From: Pseudonocardia sp. TRM90224
Lineage (GTDB): Bacteria > Actinomycetota > Actinomycetes > Mycobacteriales > Pseudonocardiaceae
Direction: 5' to 3'
Assembly (NCBI RefSeq): GCF_021245725.1
Contig: NZ_JAJGSX010000007.1
Location: 1-64,000 of the forward strand
DNA length: 64,000 nt
Under the pieces are notes generated by a model. That model did not search any database. It had not been told where the DNA came from and saw only the letters and a program-made list of their open reading frames with translations. Both the position numbers and the translations under genes were made by a program. Shown in pieces: positions 19,020 through 27,099 of this stretch; the stretch's first letter is position 1, and every line of letters starts with the position of its first letter.

Positions 19020-19271
19020 GTGAAGAAGACGGTTCAGCTGATGCTCGCGACACTGCTCGTCCTCGGCGCGCCGGCGCTGGGCGCGCTCCAGAACGGCGCG
19101 AATCCGGACGGAACGCGGGTCACCGGCGTCGGCGTCGTGGCGGCGAGCGCCGACGGGCGGGAAGACGGGCGGGAGGACGGCCGGGAAGACGGCCGTGAGG
19201 ACGGTCGTGAGGACGGTTGGGGCACGGACGGCCGCGACCAGGGCGTCGGCACCCAGAGCCGGGACTTCTGA
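19020..19271 (+). CDS. small exported protein with tandem DGRE repeats
   Basis: The 83-residue product starts at GTG 19020, which has GGGGGGA just upstream, with VKKTVQLMLATLLVLGAPALGAL, a good Sec signal peptide with probable cleavage near residue 20. The mature part is about 60 residues and includes five exact DGRE tetrapeptides (about residues 45-64) followed by DGWGTDGRDQGVGTQSRDF. The charge pattern (alternating acidic and Arg) suggests a disordered or cation-binding surface peptide. No family is recognised. It lies alone between an MFS pump and a DUF4184 gene. The repeat is exact at protein level while the DNA third positions drift, so the protein repeat appears to be maintained. Confidence 0.6.
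   Translation: MKKTVQLMLATLLVLGAPALGALQNGANPDGTRVTGVGVVAASADGREDGREDGREDGREDGREDGWGTDGRDQGVGTQSRDF
19152..19211 (+). repeat. five 12-base tandem repeats encoding DGRE
   Basis: Five successive 12-base units GAC-GGN-CGN-GAR cover these bases, with synonymous differences between units. Confidence 0.9.
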
Positions 19272-19292
19272 CCGGCAGGTCAGGATGGGCGG

Positions 19293-20048
19293 GTGCCGTT
19301 CACGCTCGCCCATCCGGCCGCGGTGCTGCCTCTCCGGAGGTGGCTGTGCCTTCCCGCGCTCGTCGCGGGTTCGGTTGCGCCTGACGTCGCGAGCTACCTC
19401 CCGGTGCCGGGCGGGCTGGGCGCGACACACACCCTGACGGCCGCGGTGAGCCTCGACGTCGTGCTCGGAGCCGTAGTGCTGGTCGCCTTCGTCGTCGCGC
19501 GGGGGCCGCTGATCGCCGTCGCGCCGGCGGGACTGCGGGCACGCCTCGGCGGGGCGCCGTGGTGGGTCGGCAACCGCGGGTTGGGCGGCGCTGCCGTGGT
19601 GGTCGTCTCGATCGCCGCCGGCGCGATCACGCACGTGCTGTGGGACATGGTCACGCACGCACGCAGCCCGCTGGTGCGCGCATGGCCGTGGCTGCGGGCG
19701 ACGGTCGTCGGGCCGCACACGGTCTACAACGTGATCGGTTACGTCTCGGCCGTCGGCGGGCTCGTGATCATCGGGGTGACCGTCGCCGGCTGGTACCGGC
19801 GGACACCGCCGACGGCCAGGGGCGTGTCCCCGACGAGGCAACGCCGCCTGCTCGTGGTGGCGCTGGTCCTCGCCGGTGCCGCCGGAGCCGCCGCCGCCCT
19901 CACCGCCCCCGAGGCCTGGATCACCGGCTACGACGTCGTCCGCCACACGCTGATCGGAACAACCCGCGGGGCGCTGGTCGTCCTCGGCGGCTACGCCCTG
20001 CTCTGGCACGCGGCGACGTGGGGCCGCAGGCGGACGACGGTGTCGTGA
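19293..20048 (+). CDS. DUF4184 family membrane protein
   Basis: A 251-residue protein with about six hydrophobic segments. It starts VPFTLAHPAAVLPLRRWLCLPALVAGSVAPDV, the conserved PFTLAHPAAVLP opening of DUF4184, and carries the second landmark GAITHVLWDMVTHAR with conserved His and Asp residues, as in membrane-bound metal-dependent hydrolases of the YdjM type. Function is unknown; the conserved His/Asp set suggests a metal-binding membrane enzyme. It is 21 bases after the small repeat protein and may be co-transcribed with it. Confidence 0.8.
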   Translation: MPFTLAHPAAVLPLRRWLCLPALVAGSVAPDVASYLPVPGGLGATHTLTAAVSLDVVLGAVVLVAFVVARGPLIAVAPAGLRARLGGAPWWVGNRGLGGAAVVVVSIAAGAITHVLWDMVTHARSPLVRAWPWLRATVVGPHTVYNVIGYVSAVGGLVIIGVTVAGWYRRTPPTARGVSPTRQRRLLVVALVLAGAAGAAAALTAPEAWITGYDVVRHTLIGTTRGALVVLGGYALLWHAATWGRRRTTVS

Positions 20049-20069
20049 CCGCGCCGTGGTGACCCAGGT

Positions 20070-20086
20070 GTGTGCGTTCCGCACAC
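20070..20086 (+). terminator. GTGTGCG/CGCACAC hairpin after the DUF4184 gene
   Basis: A perfect 7-base stem with a TTC loop lies 22 bases after the stop codon. No T-run. It could end the transcript, or be part of the repeat block that follows. Confidence 0.35.
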
Positions 20087-20090
20087 GTTG

Positions 20091-20141
20091 CCAGGAAAGT
20101 GGCTTTCCTGGCACCACAGGACAGGAAAGTGGCTTTCCTGG
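20091..20141. repeat. duplicated intergenic palindrome (REP-like)
   Basis: Two copies of a palindrome with arms CCAGGAAAG and CTTTCCTGG around TGG lie at 20091-20111 and 20121-20141 (the second lacks the outermost C). Each is followed by CACC. A third half-copy, CTTTCCTGGCAC, occurs at about 20288-20299 inside the start of the next gene. This is a repetitive extragenic palindrome by structure. Confidence 0.85.
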
Positions 20142-20281
20142 CACCCCGGCCGGCCCAGTCCTGGGTCGCGTGTGACCGGGCAGACCACCGCGCAGACTTC
20201 CGGCCCTCGACCTACTCGCAGGCCGCGGACCCGAGCGCGCCCCAGCACGGATTCACATCCCTCGTGGCGGCCCGGAGGGCC

Positions 20282-21205
20282 ATGACGGACTTTCCTGGCA
20301 CACCGCCCGCCCGCTTTGCCGGGGAAGGCCTTGACGTCGGGACCGGCGGACGGTTGGGTTCGCAGGTGGCCGAGGGCTCCTACGTCGAGAGCCCGCCGTT
20401 TCCGGAGCTGGCGGGTGTGGTGCGCACGGTCTGGATCCAGCGCACCGGCGACACGGCGTACGTCCAGCGGCACGTGCCGACCGGCGGGGTCGAGATCCAT
20501 TTCCCGATCGGCGGCCGTCCCCAGCTGCTCGGCCCGCTGACCGGCCCGCAGATCGAGGTCATCCCGGCGCACACCACCCTCGTGGGTGTCCGGTTCCACC
20601 CCGGCACCGCACCGCCCCTCCCGACGGTGCTCGACGACCTCCTCGACCAGCGCCTCGCCCTGCCGGAGCTCTGGGGCAGCCCGGTGGACCGCCTGGTCAA
20701 CACGATGGCGGTGGCCGGGTCGCCCGACCGGTCGCTGATGGTCTTGCAGGCGCACCTCCTGCACGAGTACCGCAACACCGTGCGCGTCGACCCGCTGGTC
20801 GGCGAAGCGGTGAAAGTGCTGATGCCGTGGCATCCGGTCGACATCCGCAGGCTGGCCACCCACCTCGCGCTCTCGGAGAGCCAGCTGCGCCGCAGGTGCC
20901 TGAACGCGGTCGGGATGGGCCCGAAGGTCCTCCAGCGGACGTTGCGCTTCCAGGGCTTCCTCGCGTTGGCCCAGGCCGGCACCACGGCATCGGGTCGGCG
21001 CGGCACCGACGGGGTGGCCGGGCTCGCGATCGACGCGGGGTACGCCGACCAGGCCCATCTCAGCCGGGAGTGCCTCCGCCTGACCGGTCTCACCCCGCGC
21101 AAGCTCCTCGGCGGCGACGTCGACCGCTGCCTCTGCGGCCACGAGCACTCCGCGTCCTACAAGCCGTTCCTCGCCACTCGCGGCCGGCCGCCCCTGCGCT
21201 TCTGA
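20282..21205 (+). CDS. AraC-family transcriptional regulator
   Basis: A 307-residue regulator. The N-terminal half has the DUF6597-like sensor pattern of Ada/AraC-type regulators (PPFPELAGVVRTVWIQ, RHVPTGGVEIHFPIGGRPQL, TTLVGVRFHPGTAPPL). The C-terminal half is the AraC DNA-binding domain, DIRRLATHLALSESQLRRRCLNAVGMGPKVLQRTLRFQGFLALA, then VAGLAIDAGYADQAHLSRECLRLTGLTPRKL. After it comes a short Cys/His stretch, CLCGHEHSASYKPFL. An upstream open frame extends through the repeat block but has no homology, so ATG 20282 is chosen. Target unknown; the flavoenzyme-epimerase pair begins 94 bases downstream in the same direction. Confidence 0.88.
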   Translation: MTDFPGTPPARFAGEGLDVGTGGRLGSQVAEGSYVESPPFPELAGVVRTVWIQRTGDTAYVQRHVPTGGVEIHFPIGGRPQLLGPLTGPQIEVIPAHTTLVGVRFHPGTAPPLPTVLDDLLDQRLALPELWGSPVDRLVNTMAVAGSPDRSLMVLQAHLLHEYRNTVRVDPLVGEAVKVLMPWHPVDIRRLATHLALSESQLRRRCLNAVGMGPKVLQRTLRFQGFLALAQAGTTASGRRGTDGVAGLAIDAGYADQAHLSRECLRLTGLTPRKLLGGDVDRCLCGHEHSASYKPFLATRGRPPLRF

Positions 21206-21207
21206 GT

Positions 21208-21253
21208 GTCTGCGGGTCTGCGGGTCTGCGGGTCTGCGGGTCTGCGGGTCTGC
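21208..21253 (+). repeat. 8-base tandem repeat GTCTGCGG
   Basis: Five perfect copies of GTCTGCGG (21208-21247) plus a partial sixth (GTCTGC) start 3 bases after the AraC stop codon. The 8-base period is not a multiple of three. It lies in the spacer before the next gene and is a likely slippage-prone locus. Confidence 0.95.
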
Positions 21254-21299
21254 TCGTTTCGTTCAATCCCGGTCGGCCGGCCGCTCGTAGGTTGAGCTC

Positions 21300-22643
21300 G
21301 TGCCCGATCCCGCCGACTTCCGCAGCTCGCTCGACGGCGAGTGGTTCAGCCCCGATTCACCCGGCTACGACGAGGTCCGCCGCCCGGCCGACGTCAACCA
21401 CCGGGACGTCCGGCCGCGGCTGGTCGTCCGGTGCCACACGGTCCGCGACGTCGTCGGCGCCATCGCGCACGCGGCGGCCACGGGCGACCGCATCGCCCCT
21501 CGCGGCGGCGGGCACTGCTTCGTGGGCCGGTCGTCGACGGACGGGATCGTGCTCGACCTGGCCGGCTTCGACGACATCTCGGTGGCCGACGGCGGGATCG
21601 CGACGATCGACGCCGGCGCCCGCCTGGCCAGGGTCTACGCAGAGCTGCACACCCACGGCCGCACCCTGCCGGCCGGATGCGGCCCCACCGTCGGCATCGC
21701 CGGCCTCACCCTCGGCGGCGGCATCGGCCTGCTCGGGCGCAAGCACGGCCTGACGTGCGACCGTCTCGTCGGCGCGCGGGTCGTGCTCGCGGACGGCAGC
21801 GTCGTCGACTGCGACGACGATCGTGAACCGGACCTGTTCTGGGCGCTGCGGGGCGCGGGCGGTGGTCAGTTCGGGGTGGTCACGTCGCTGCGGTTCGCCA
21901 CCGTTCCCGAGCCGACGGCCACGCGCGTCGAGGCGCGCTGGTCCGGCATTTCGCTGGCGGACCTGGTCTCCATCTGGCAGGCCTGGGCCCCGGACGCTCC
22001 TGACGAGCTCACCGTCGACCTCTCCCTCATGTCCGAACCGGACGCGCCGGTGCAGGCCCGCCTCTTCGGATCGTCGCTCTTCGACGAGCGGACGACCCGC
22101 GAGCTGCTGCGGGAGTTCGCCGGCCGGGCGGGCGTCGCCCCCACGTTCGACCTGCGCGGCGGCCTGCCGTTCCACCAGCTGAAGAGCTCCTTCGCCGAGC
22201 CTGCGGACGCACCCGAACGTGCCTTGCGGACCAGGTCGGAGTTCTTCTCCCGGGCGCTGGCCGACTCGACGCTCGCGACCCTGCTGACCCGGCTCGGCGA
22301 ACCACGCACCACGGGCACCCGGGAGATCACGTTCGCCGCGATGGGCGGCGCCTACAACCGGGTCGCCAAGGACGCGACGGCGTTCGCCCACCGCGACCAG
22401 CGCTTCCTGCTCGGGCACATCGCCGCGACCACCGATCCGTGGATCGACGACTCGTGGGCGACCGCCCACGTCGACGGTTCGGGCCGCGTCTACCCCAACT
22501 TCCCCGACCTCGCGCTCGACGACCCGGGCCGGGCCTACCACGGCGGCAACCACTCGCGACTGGCCGCGATCAAGAGCGCGTACGACCCGCACAGCTTCTT
22601 CGACTTCCCCCAAGCCGTTCGACCAGCTAAGGAAACGCCATGA
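21300..22643 (+). CDS. FAD-linked oxidase of the berberine-bridge-enzyme (BBE) type
   Basis: A 447-residue flavoenzyme of the PCMH/VAO family. The FAD-binding half shows [14 protein letters not shown], then [22 protein letters not shown] with the His that normally carries 8-alpha-linked FAD, then [31 protein letters not shown]. The C-terminal BBE motif is present: [28 protein letters not shown]. Such enzymes oxidise sugars, alkaloids or secondary-metabolite alcohols with oxygen. Cys after the flavinylated His is not in the usual second-link position, so mono-covalent FAD is likely. It overlaps the epimerase gene by 4 bases (ATGA), so the two are translationally coupled. Confidence 0.92.
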   Translation: MPDPADFRSSLDGEWFSPDSPGYDEVRRPADVNHRDVRPRLVVRCHTVRDVVGAIAHAAATGDRIAPRGGGHCFVGRSSTDGIVLDLAGFDDISVADGGIATIDAGARLARVYAELHTHGRTLPAGCGPTVGIAGLTLGGGIGLLGRKHGLTCDRLVGARVVLADGSVVDCDDDREPDLFWALRGAGGGQFGVVTSLRFATVPEPTATRVEARWSGISLADLVSIWQAWAPDAPDELTVDLSLMSEPDAPVQARLFGSSLFDERTTRELLREFAGRAGVAPTFDLRGGLPFHQLKSSFAEPADAPERALRTRSEFFSRALADSTLATLLTRLGEPRTTGTREITFAAMGGAYNRVAKDATAFAHRDQRFLLGHIAATTDPWIDDSWATAHVDGSGRVYPNFPDLALDDPGRAYHGGNHSRLAAIKSAYDPHSFFDFPQAVRPAKETP

Positions 22644-23563
22644 GCAAGATCCTCGTCACCGGTGGGCTCGGCATGATCGGCGCCCACACCGCCCGCGCGC
22701 TGCTCGACCTCGGGCACGACGTCGTTGTGACCACCCACCGCCGAGGCGAGATCCCGTCGTTCCTCGCCGGGCGGGTGACCGTGGAACCGCTCGACGTCAC
22801 CGATCGCGACGCCTTTCTCGCGCTCGGCGAGCGCCACGAGATCAGCGACATCGTCCACCTCGCCGGCAGCATCCCCGACGACCCGGTCGACTTCTTCCGC
22901 ACCGACCTCACCGGCCTGCTCAACGCCCTCGACGCCGCCCGCGCATGGCAGGTGCGCAGATTCGCCGTCGCAAGCAGCCTCGGCGTGTACATCGGCCGGC
23001 CGGAGATCCCGTGGACCGAGGACCTCGACCAGCCCACCACGGCGCTGCCGCACCTGATCATCGCCTTCAAGAAGGCCGTCGAGCCGATCACCACGCACAG
23101 CCTCCAGGGCAGCGGTGTGCAGCCCGTCGTGCTCCGGATCGGCACGATCTGGGGCCCGCTCGTCGACCCGGAATCGCCCTTCTTCCACATCCCGCCGTTC
23201 ATCAACGCCGTGCTCCGCGGCGAGGAGCCGCGGCCGCTCTACGCCGATGACGGCGGCGACTGCTGCTACGCACCGGACGCCGGACGTGCGATCGCGCTGC
23301 TGACCAGCGCGGAGACCCTGCAGCACGACACCTACAACGTGTCGAGCGGCCGCCCGGTCGCCAACCGCGAGTTCGCGGACGCCCTGACGGCGATCACCCC
23401 GGGCCTGCCGCTCGACCTCCTGCCGGGGCGGCAGCACGGGCCCGGCGCCGATCCCCACCTCGACATCACGCGCCTCACCCGCGACACCGGCTTCACCCCG
23501 GCCTTCGACGTCGCCGACGCGGTGGCCGACTACGTCAAGTGGCGGGCCGACAACGCCCGCTGA
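22640..23563 (+). CDS. NAD-dependent epimerase/dehydratase family protein lacking the catalytic Tyr
   Basis: A 307-residue extended SDR. The nucleotide-binding turn is [28 protein letters not shown] (73-77), VASSLGVY (110-117) and the downstream [11 protein letters not shown] follow the family order. Where the YxxxK motif should be, the protein reads I-A-F-K-K (141-145): the Lys is kept but Tyr is replaced by Ile141. Reduced or altered chemistry is therefore likely. It is coupled to the BBE oxidase by a 4-base overlap and probably acts on the same substrate, for example a sugar lactone or sugar alcohol; this is inferred. Confidence 0.9.
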   Translation: MSKILVTGGLGMIGAHTARALLDLGHDVVVTTHRRGEIPSFLAGRVTVEPLDVTDRDAFLALGERHEISDIVHLAGSIPDDPVDFFRTDLTGLLNALDAARAWQVRRFAVASSLGVYIGRPEIPWTEDLDQPTTALPHLIIAFKKAVEPITTHSLQGSGVQPVVLRIGTIWGPLVDPESPFFHIPPFINAVLRGEEPRPLYADDGGDCCYAPDAGRAIALLTSAETLQHDTYNVSSGRPVANREFADALTAITPGLPLDLLPGRQHGPGADPHLDITRLTRDTGFTPAFDVADAVADYVKWRADNAR

Positions 23564-23584
23564 CCCAGCCCGGATCACGATTGC

Positions 23585-24592
23585 TCAGGCAGCTGTCGCT
23601 CCGCGACGAACGGCGGCGAGTGCCGTGTCGGTGTCGGCCGTGGCCAGGTCGGCGTTCATGTGCGCGCCTGCCATCGCGCCGGCGGCGGCGGACGCGCCTA
23701 CCTGGGCGGTCAGGTCGGTGGCGTTGCCCGCCACCCAGACGCCCGGGATGGCGGTGGTGCCCGCCGGGCCGGTGACGAAGCGGCGGCCCATGCCGTTGGG
23801 CAGGTCCTCCATCGGCAGGCCGAGCCCGTCGAGGCCGGCAGTCCGCGCAAGCATGGTGGTCGCCACCGCGATGACTCGGCGAGGCACGACCTGGCCGTCG
23901 GCGAGCCGGACCCCGGTGATGCCGGCGCCGGCGGAGACGACCTCCGTCACCGGCGTGTCGACGACGCGGATGTCCCGCGCGGCGAATCGGTCGCGGGTGT
24001 TGTCGTCGAGGTCGGTGCCGCGGGTGAAGTAGACGAGATCGGCGGTCAGCTGCCGGAACAGCAGGGCGTGGTGGACCGAGGCCGGGCCGACGGCCAGCAC
24101 GCCGATCGGCTCGTCCCGCACCTCCCAGCCGTGGCAGTACGGGCAGTGCACGACGCCGCTGCCCCAGTGCGGGGCCAGCCCGGGGACGTCGGGCAGCTGG
24201 TCGCGCAGGCCGGTGGCGATCAGCAGCCGGCGCGTGTGCGCCACGGTGCCGTCGGCCAATTCGATGGTGAAGCGGGGGTCGCCCTCCGCGGAGAAGGCGG
24301 CGGGAGCGGCGGCGGTGACCTCGCCGGCGACGATCCGCCCTCCGTAGCGGCGCACCTCCGCGCGGCCGGCACGCAGCAGCTCCGCGGGCGGGACCCCGTC
24401 GTGGCCGAGCAGGCCGTGCACGCCGTCGGCGGGTGCGTTGCGGGGTGTGCCGCTGTCGATCACGACGACCGAGCGGCGGGAGCGGGCCAGCATCAGCGCA
24501 CCGTTCAGCCCGGCGGCGCCGCCGCCGACCACCACGGCATCGACGGTCGTGCCGGGCAGCTCGTCGCTCTCGAAACCCGTGGTCGTGGACAT
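23585..24592 (-). CDS. thioredoxin-reductase-like FAD/NAD(P) oxidoreductase
   Basis: A 335-residue two-dinucleotide-binding flavoprotein. Residues 18-32 hold the FAD motif AVVVGGGAAGLNGAL; HCPYCHG places the redox Cys pair at 150 and 153 as in thioredoxin reductases; a GxGxxx-poor NADPH region (GVLAVGPASVHHALL) and the C-terminal GVWVAGNATDLTAQVGASAAAGAMAG complete the fold. Related proteins act as thiol oxidases for holomycin/gliotoxin-type products or as general thiol reductases. It is divergent from an XRE-cupin regulator with 90 bases between starts. The pairing of regulator and flavoprotein recurs in actinomycetes, so direct control is likely. Confidence 0.92.
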   Translation of the reverse strand: MSTTTGFESDELPGTTVDAVVVGGGAAGLNGALMLARSRRSVVVIDSGTPRNAPADGVHGLLGHDGVPPAELLRAGRAEVRRYGGRIVAGEVTAAAPAAFSAEGDPRFTIELADGTVAHTRRLLIATGLRDQLPDVPGLAPHWGSGVVHCPYCHGWEVRDEPIGVLAVGPASVHHALLFRQLTADLVYFTRGTDLDDNTRDRFAARDIRVVDTPVTEVVSAGAGITGVRLADGQVVPRRVIAVATTMLARTAGLDGLGLPMEDLPNGMGRRFVTGPAGTTAIPGVWVAGNATDLTAQVGASAAAGAMAGAHMNADLATADTDTALAAVRRGATAA

Positions 24593-24669
24593 GGTGAGGC
24601 CTTTCTCGCGTCGAGTGGGCCGGAACGGCCCGTCCAGACCGACGCTACGCACGTCCTGCGTGATTGGCA

Positions 24670-24682
24670 TACAGTCTTGCCT
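24670..24682 (+). promoter_or_regulatory. -10 element and leaderless start of the XRE gene
   Basis: TACAGT at 24670-24675 is followed after 7 bases by the ATG, so the mRNA probably begins at the start codon. No convincing -35 is seen, which suggests activator dependence or a non-housekeeping sigma factor. Confidence 0.4.
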
Positions 24683-25270
24683 ATGACGCAAGAAGACGGC
24701 GAGCTCGACAGCCTCGTGCGCAAGCGGATCCGCGCGCTGCGGGTCGCGCAGGGCTGGTCGCTCGACGCGCTGGCCGCCCGGGCCCGGATCAGCCCGTCCA
24801 CGCTCAGCCGCATCGAGACGGGTCAGCGGCGCCTCGCTCTCGACCAGCTCGTCACGCTGGCGCGCGCACTGGACACGTCGCTCGACCAGCTGGTCGAGAC
24901 GAGCACCGAGGACGTCATCAGCAACCCCGTCCACGACGCGGCACGCCACACGATGCATTGGGCAGTGCGCGCCGACCCCGACCTCACCGTCATGCGACAA
25001 CGGATGGTCGACCCGCCACCCGACAACCCCGCTCGCCTGCGGGCCCACCCGGGCCGGGAGTGGCTGGTCGTGCTGTCGGGCACGGCGATCCTGCTGCTCG
25101 GGAACCGCCGCCTGCGCGTGGAGACCAACCAGGCCGCGGAGTTCCCCACCATGCTCCCCCACGCCATCGGCACCGCCGGCGGGCCGACCGAGGTGCTGGG
25201 GATCTTCGACCGCGACGCCCGCCGCGGACACCAGGACACACCCTCGACACGGATGGAGGTGCGGTCGTGA
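24683..25270 (+). CDS. XRE-family regulator with C-terminal cupin
   Basis: A 195-residue HTH-cupin regulator. Residues about 10-65 are a helix-turn-helix: VRKRIRALRVAQGWSLDALAARARISPSTLSRIETGQRRLALDQLVTLARAL. The C-terminal cupin has RAHPGREWLVVLSGTAILLLGNRRLRVETNQAAEFPTMLPHAIG, a small beta barrel likely to sense a ligand. Length is normal. It is divergent from the flavoprotein gene and its stop overlaps the start of a methyltransferase by 4 bases (GTGA), so it is co-transcribed with that enzyme. Confidence 0.92.
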   Translation: MTQEDGELDSLVRKRIRALRVAQGWSLDALAARARISPSTLSRIETGQRRLALDQLVTLARALDTSLDQLVETSTEDVISNPVHDAARHTMHWAVRADPDLTVMRQRMVDPPPDNPARLRAHPGREWLVVLSGTAILLLGNRRLRVETNQAAEFPTMLPHAIGTAGGPTEVLGIFDRDARRGHQDTPSTRMEVRS

Positions 25271-25926
25271 GCGCGACCCTCGACCGGGAATTCTGGGAGG
25301 AACGCTGGTCGCAAGCCCTGCGCGAGCACGGCGACACGATCGCGAAGATGCCCCCGAACGCCCACCTGACCGACGCCGCCGGGGACCTGCGCCCCGGCCG
25401 CGCGCTCGACGCCGGCTGCGGCCACGGGTCCGACACGCTCTGGCTCGCCGCACGGGGGTGGCGGGTGACGGCCGTCGACTTCGCCGCGACCGCGCTGGCG
25501 CACGGCCGGGCGACGGCCGAGACCGTCGGCGGGGACGTCGCGGCGCGTGTCGACTGGGTCGAGGGCGATCTCGCGACGTGGGCGCCGCAGCCCGAGCACT
25601 ACGACCTCGTCGCCTGCCTCTACGTCCACGTGGCGGGGTCGGTGCGGGAGATGGTCCGGCGGATGGCGGCCGGCGTCGCGCCCGGCGGGACGTTGCTGCT
25701 GGTCGGCCACCGTCCCGTCGACCCGGCGACCGGGACCGCGACGCCCGCGGCCGGCCAGGTGCAGGTCTCCGTCGACGAGGCGGTCGCTGCGCTCGAACCC
25801 GACGGGTGGGAGTTCGTGGTTGCCGCCGACCGCCCACGGCGCCAGGCGGGCACCGGCGTCGACGCCGTCATCTGCGCACGCCGCTCGAATACGCCGCCCC
25901 CAACAAATGCTGGACAAAATCCGTAG
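25267..25926 (+). CDS. class I SAM-dependent methyltransferase
   Basis: A 219-residue methyltransferase. The SAM-binding motif I is ALDAGCGHGSDTLWLAARG (about residues 44-62), motif II region VDFAATAL, then VDWVEGDLATW and LVACLYVHVAG as motifs III/IV. The opening FWEERW resembles the tellurite-resistance/thiopurine methyltransferase-like subgroup often paired with redox regulators. Start GTG 25267 overlaps the XRE stop. It is followed 86 bases later by a small Cys-rich gene in the same direction, which would be a possible substrate if the two are functionally linked; this is speculative. Confidence 0.9.
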   Translation: MSATLDREFWEERWSQALREHGDTIAKMPPNAHLTDAAGDLRPGRALDAGCGHGSDTLWLAARGWRVTAVDFAATALAHGRATAETVGGDVAARVDWVEGDLATWAPQPEHYDLVACLYVHVAGSVREMVRRMAAGVAPGGTLLLVGHRPVDPATGTATPAAGQVQVSVDEAVAALEPDGWEFVVAADRPRRQAGTGVDAVICARRSNTPPPTNAGQNP

Positions 25927-26012
25927 GGGAAATTGCCGCCAGCCGTAACGCAATGCCTTGTCGAGACACTTCCGACATGCTATTCAGATCCTCTCCGACC
26001 GAGAGGAAAAAG

Positions 26013-26216
26013 ATGATGGAAATAGTGGGCAAGCTCGCTGACCGGGTCCTTGGCCTGGTCGCACCGAAGGCGAACGCGGCCGCGTCGTGGGAGACCTGCG
26101 CGAACTTCTGCCCACCACAAGGCTGCAGCTACTGGACCTGTTGTCCCGGGCTGTGGGAGCAGAGATCATGCCGCGTCGCCAGTGGGTGCCAGCTGGAGCG
26201 ACGGAACAAGTGCTGA
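26013..26216 (+). CDS. small Cys-rich protein with conserved leader motif (family copy 2)
   Basis: A 67-residue product with GAGAGG six bases before the ATG at 26013 (a second ATG follows directly). Residues 10-24, DRVLGLVAPKANAAA, fit the 15-residue motif shared with three other small proteins in this window. The following 43 residues hold eight Cys (29, 33, 38, 43, 44, 53, 59 and the terminal 67) with several Trp and Pro residues. No transmembrane helix, Sec signal or lipobox is evident. A strong hairpin follows the stop codon, so the gene is a defined short transcription unit. It lies just after a methyltransferase gene. Confidence 0.75.
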   Translation: MMEIVGKLADRVLGLVAPKANAAASWETCANFCPPQGCSYWTCCPGLWEQRSCRVASGCQLERRNKC

Positions 26217-26250
26217 TGCCGTAGGCCGACCCATCACCATTCTGTCGATC

Positions 26251-26281
26251 CCTGTCGAGCCGCGCCTGCAGGCTCGGCAGG
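26251..26281 (+). terminator. strong hairpin after the small Cys-rich gene
   Basis: CCTGTCGAGCC and GGCTCGGCAGG pair over 11 bases (one G-U) around a 9-base loop, 34 bases after the stop codon. There is no T-run, as usual in actinomycetes. Confidence 0.5.
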
Positions 26282-26342
26282 GGACGAATGCTGCCGGCCG
26301 AAATCCGCTGGAATTGTCACCGCGGTCGGCTATGGTCCGGGC

Positions 26343-26723
26343 ATGAACCGGGCCGAGCTGATCGAGCGGATGGCGGCCGGCTACGAGCCGGAGTTCCTCT
26401 TCTTCTGGGGCCACACCGCCAGCCCCGGGCACGACCTCGGGCGGTGGGTGCTGAGCCAGTGGTGGCTGGAGGACTTCGAGGTCGACGGCGTCGTGTACCG
26501 CAGCGCCGAGCACTTCATGATGGCGGCCAAGGCCCGGCTGTTCGGTGACGACGAGATGCTGGAACGGATCCTGCGGGCCGAGGCACCGGCCGACGCGAAG
26601 CGGCTGGGCCGGGCGGTCCGCGGCTTCGAGCAGGACCGCTGGCTCGAAGAGCGCTACGGCATCGTCGTGCGGGGCAGCATCGCGAAGTTCAACGGCCGGC
26701 TGCGGCCGTTCCTGCAGACAACG
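26343..26723 (+). pseudogene. NADAR-family protein, 3 prime truncated
   Basis: The first 127 residues are a clear NADAR domain (ADP-ribose/riboflavin-related hydrolase fold): FLFFWGHTAS, LSQWWLEDFEVDGVVYRSAEHFMMAAKARLFGDDEMLERIL, and the lead-in RWLEERYGIVVRGSIAKFNGRLRPFLQTT. Intact members continue with a further 40 or so residues that contain the D-IWG motif; here the homology stops abruptly near 26723 and the frame then reads antisense to a lipoprotein gene. The catalytic C-terminal part is gone, so the product is probably inactive. A -10 element TATGGT lies 6 bases before the ATG. Confidence 0.8.
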
Positions 26724-27006
26724 TGTGATCGGGCTGGGGCACGACGACGTCCGGCCCGCTGGTGTCGGCGGGCTCGGCTCGGCCGAACCAGCCGGCGAAC
26801 ACCCGCATCCGGACGGGTTCGGTGGTCAGCGCCGCGACCGGGAGGCCGTACTCCTGCGGGTCGAACGCGAGCACCTCGGCCGGGACCGGCTCGCCCTCGG
26901 CGCTGCGCAGGAAGGGCAGCTGCGCCTGCCCGCACCCGAGCAGCGACAGCCCGGCGAGCGCCGATGCCAGTGCGACACAGGCACGGGTGGAGCGCAGGTT
27001 CACCAT
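26689..27006 (-). CDS. putative lipoprotein, probably 3 prime truncated
   Basis: The 105-residue product starts with a lipoprotein signal: basic N-terminus, hydrophobic run and the lipobox SLLGC with lipidated Cys25. The mature part contains EVLAFDPQEYGLPVAALTTEPVRMRVFAGWFGRAEP. The last dozen residues are encoded by the complement of the NADAR remnant, so both genes appear to be cut at the same joint near 26723. No family is recognised. It is divergent from the SnoaL-like gene. It may be a real short lipoprotein or the head of a longer lost gene. Confidence 0.5.
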   Translation of the reverse strand: MVNLRSTRACVALASALAGLSLLGCGQAQLPFLRSAEGEPVPAEVLAFDPQEYGLPVAALTTEPVRMRVFAGWFGRAEPADTSGPDVVVPQPDHTLSAGTAAAGR

Positions 27007-27099
27007 GGCATTGGGACGGTGGCGCGCGGGCGTCCGGTTGCATCGCGACGGCGGAAACCCGCCAGCGCAGAGCGCTCCGAGGAACCACAGTGATCGTCC

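Noticed and set aside
19034..19252. Ser/Arg/Pro repeat frame on the minus strand
   Set aside because: It is the complement of the DGRE array; the plus-strand reading has a signal peptide and ribosome-binding site.
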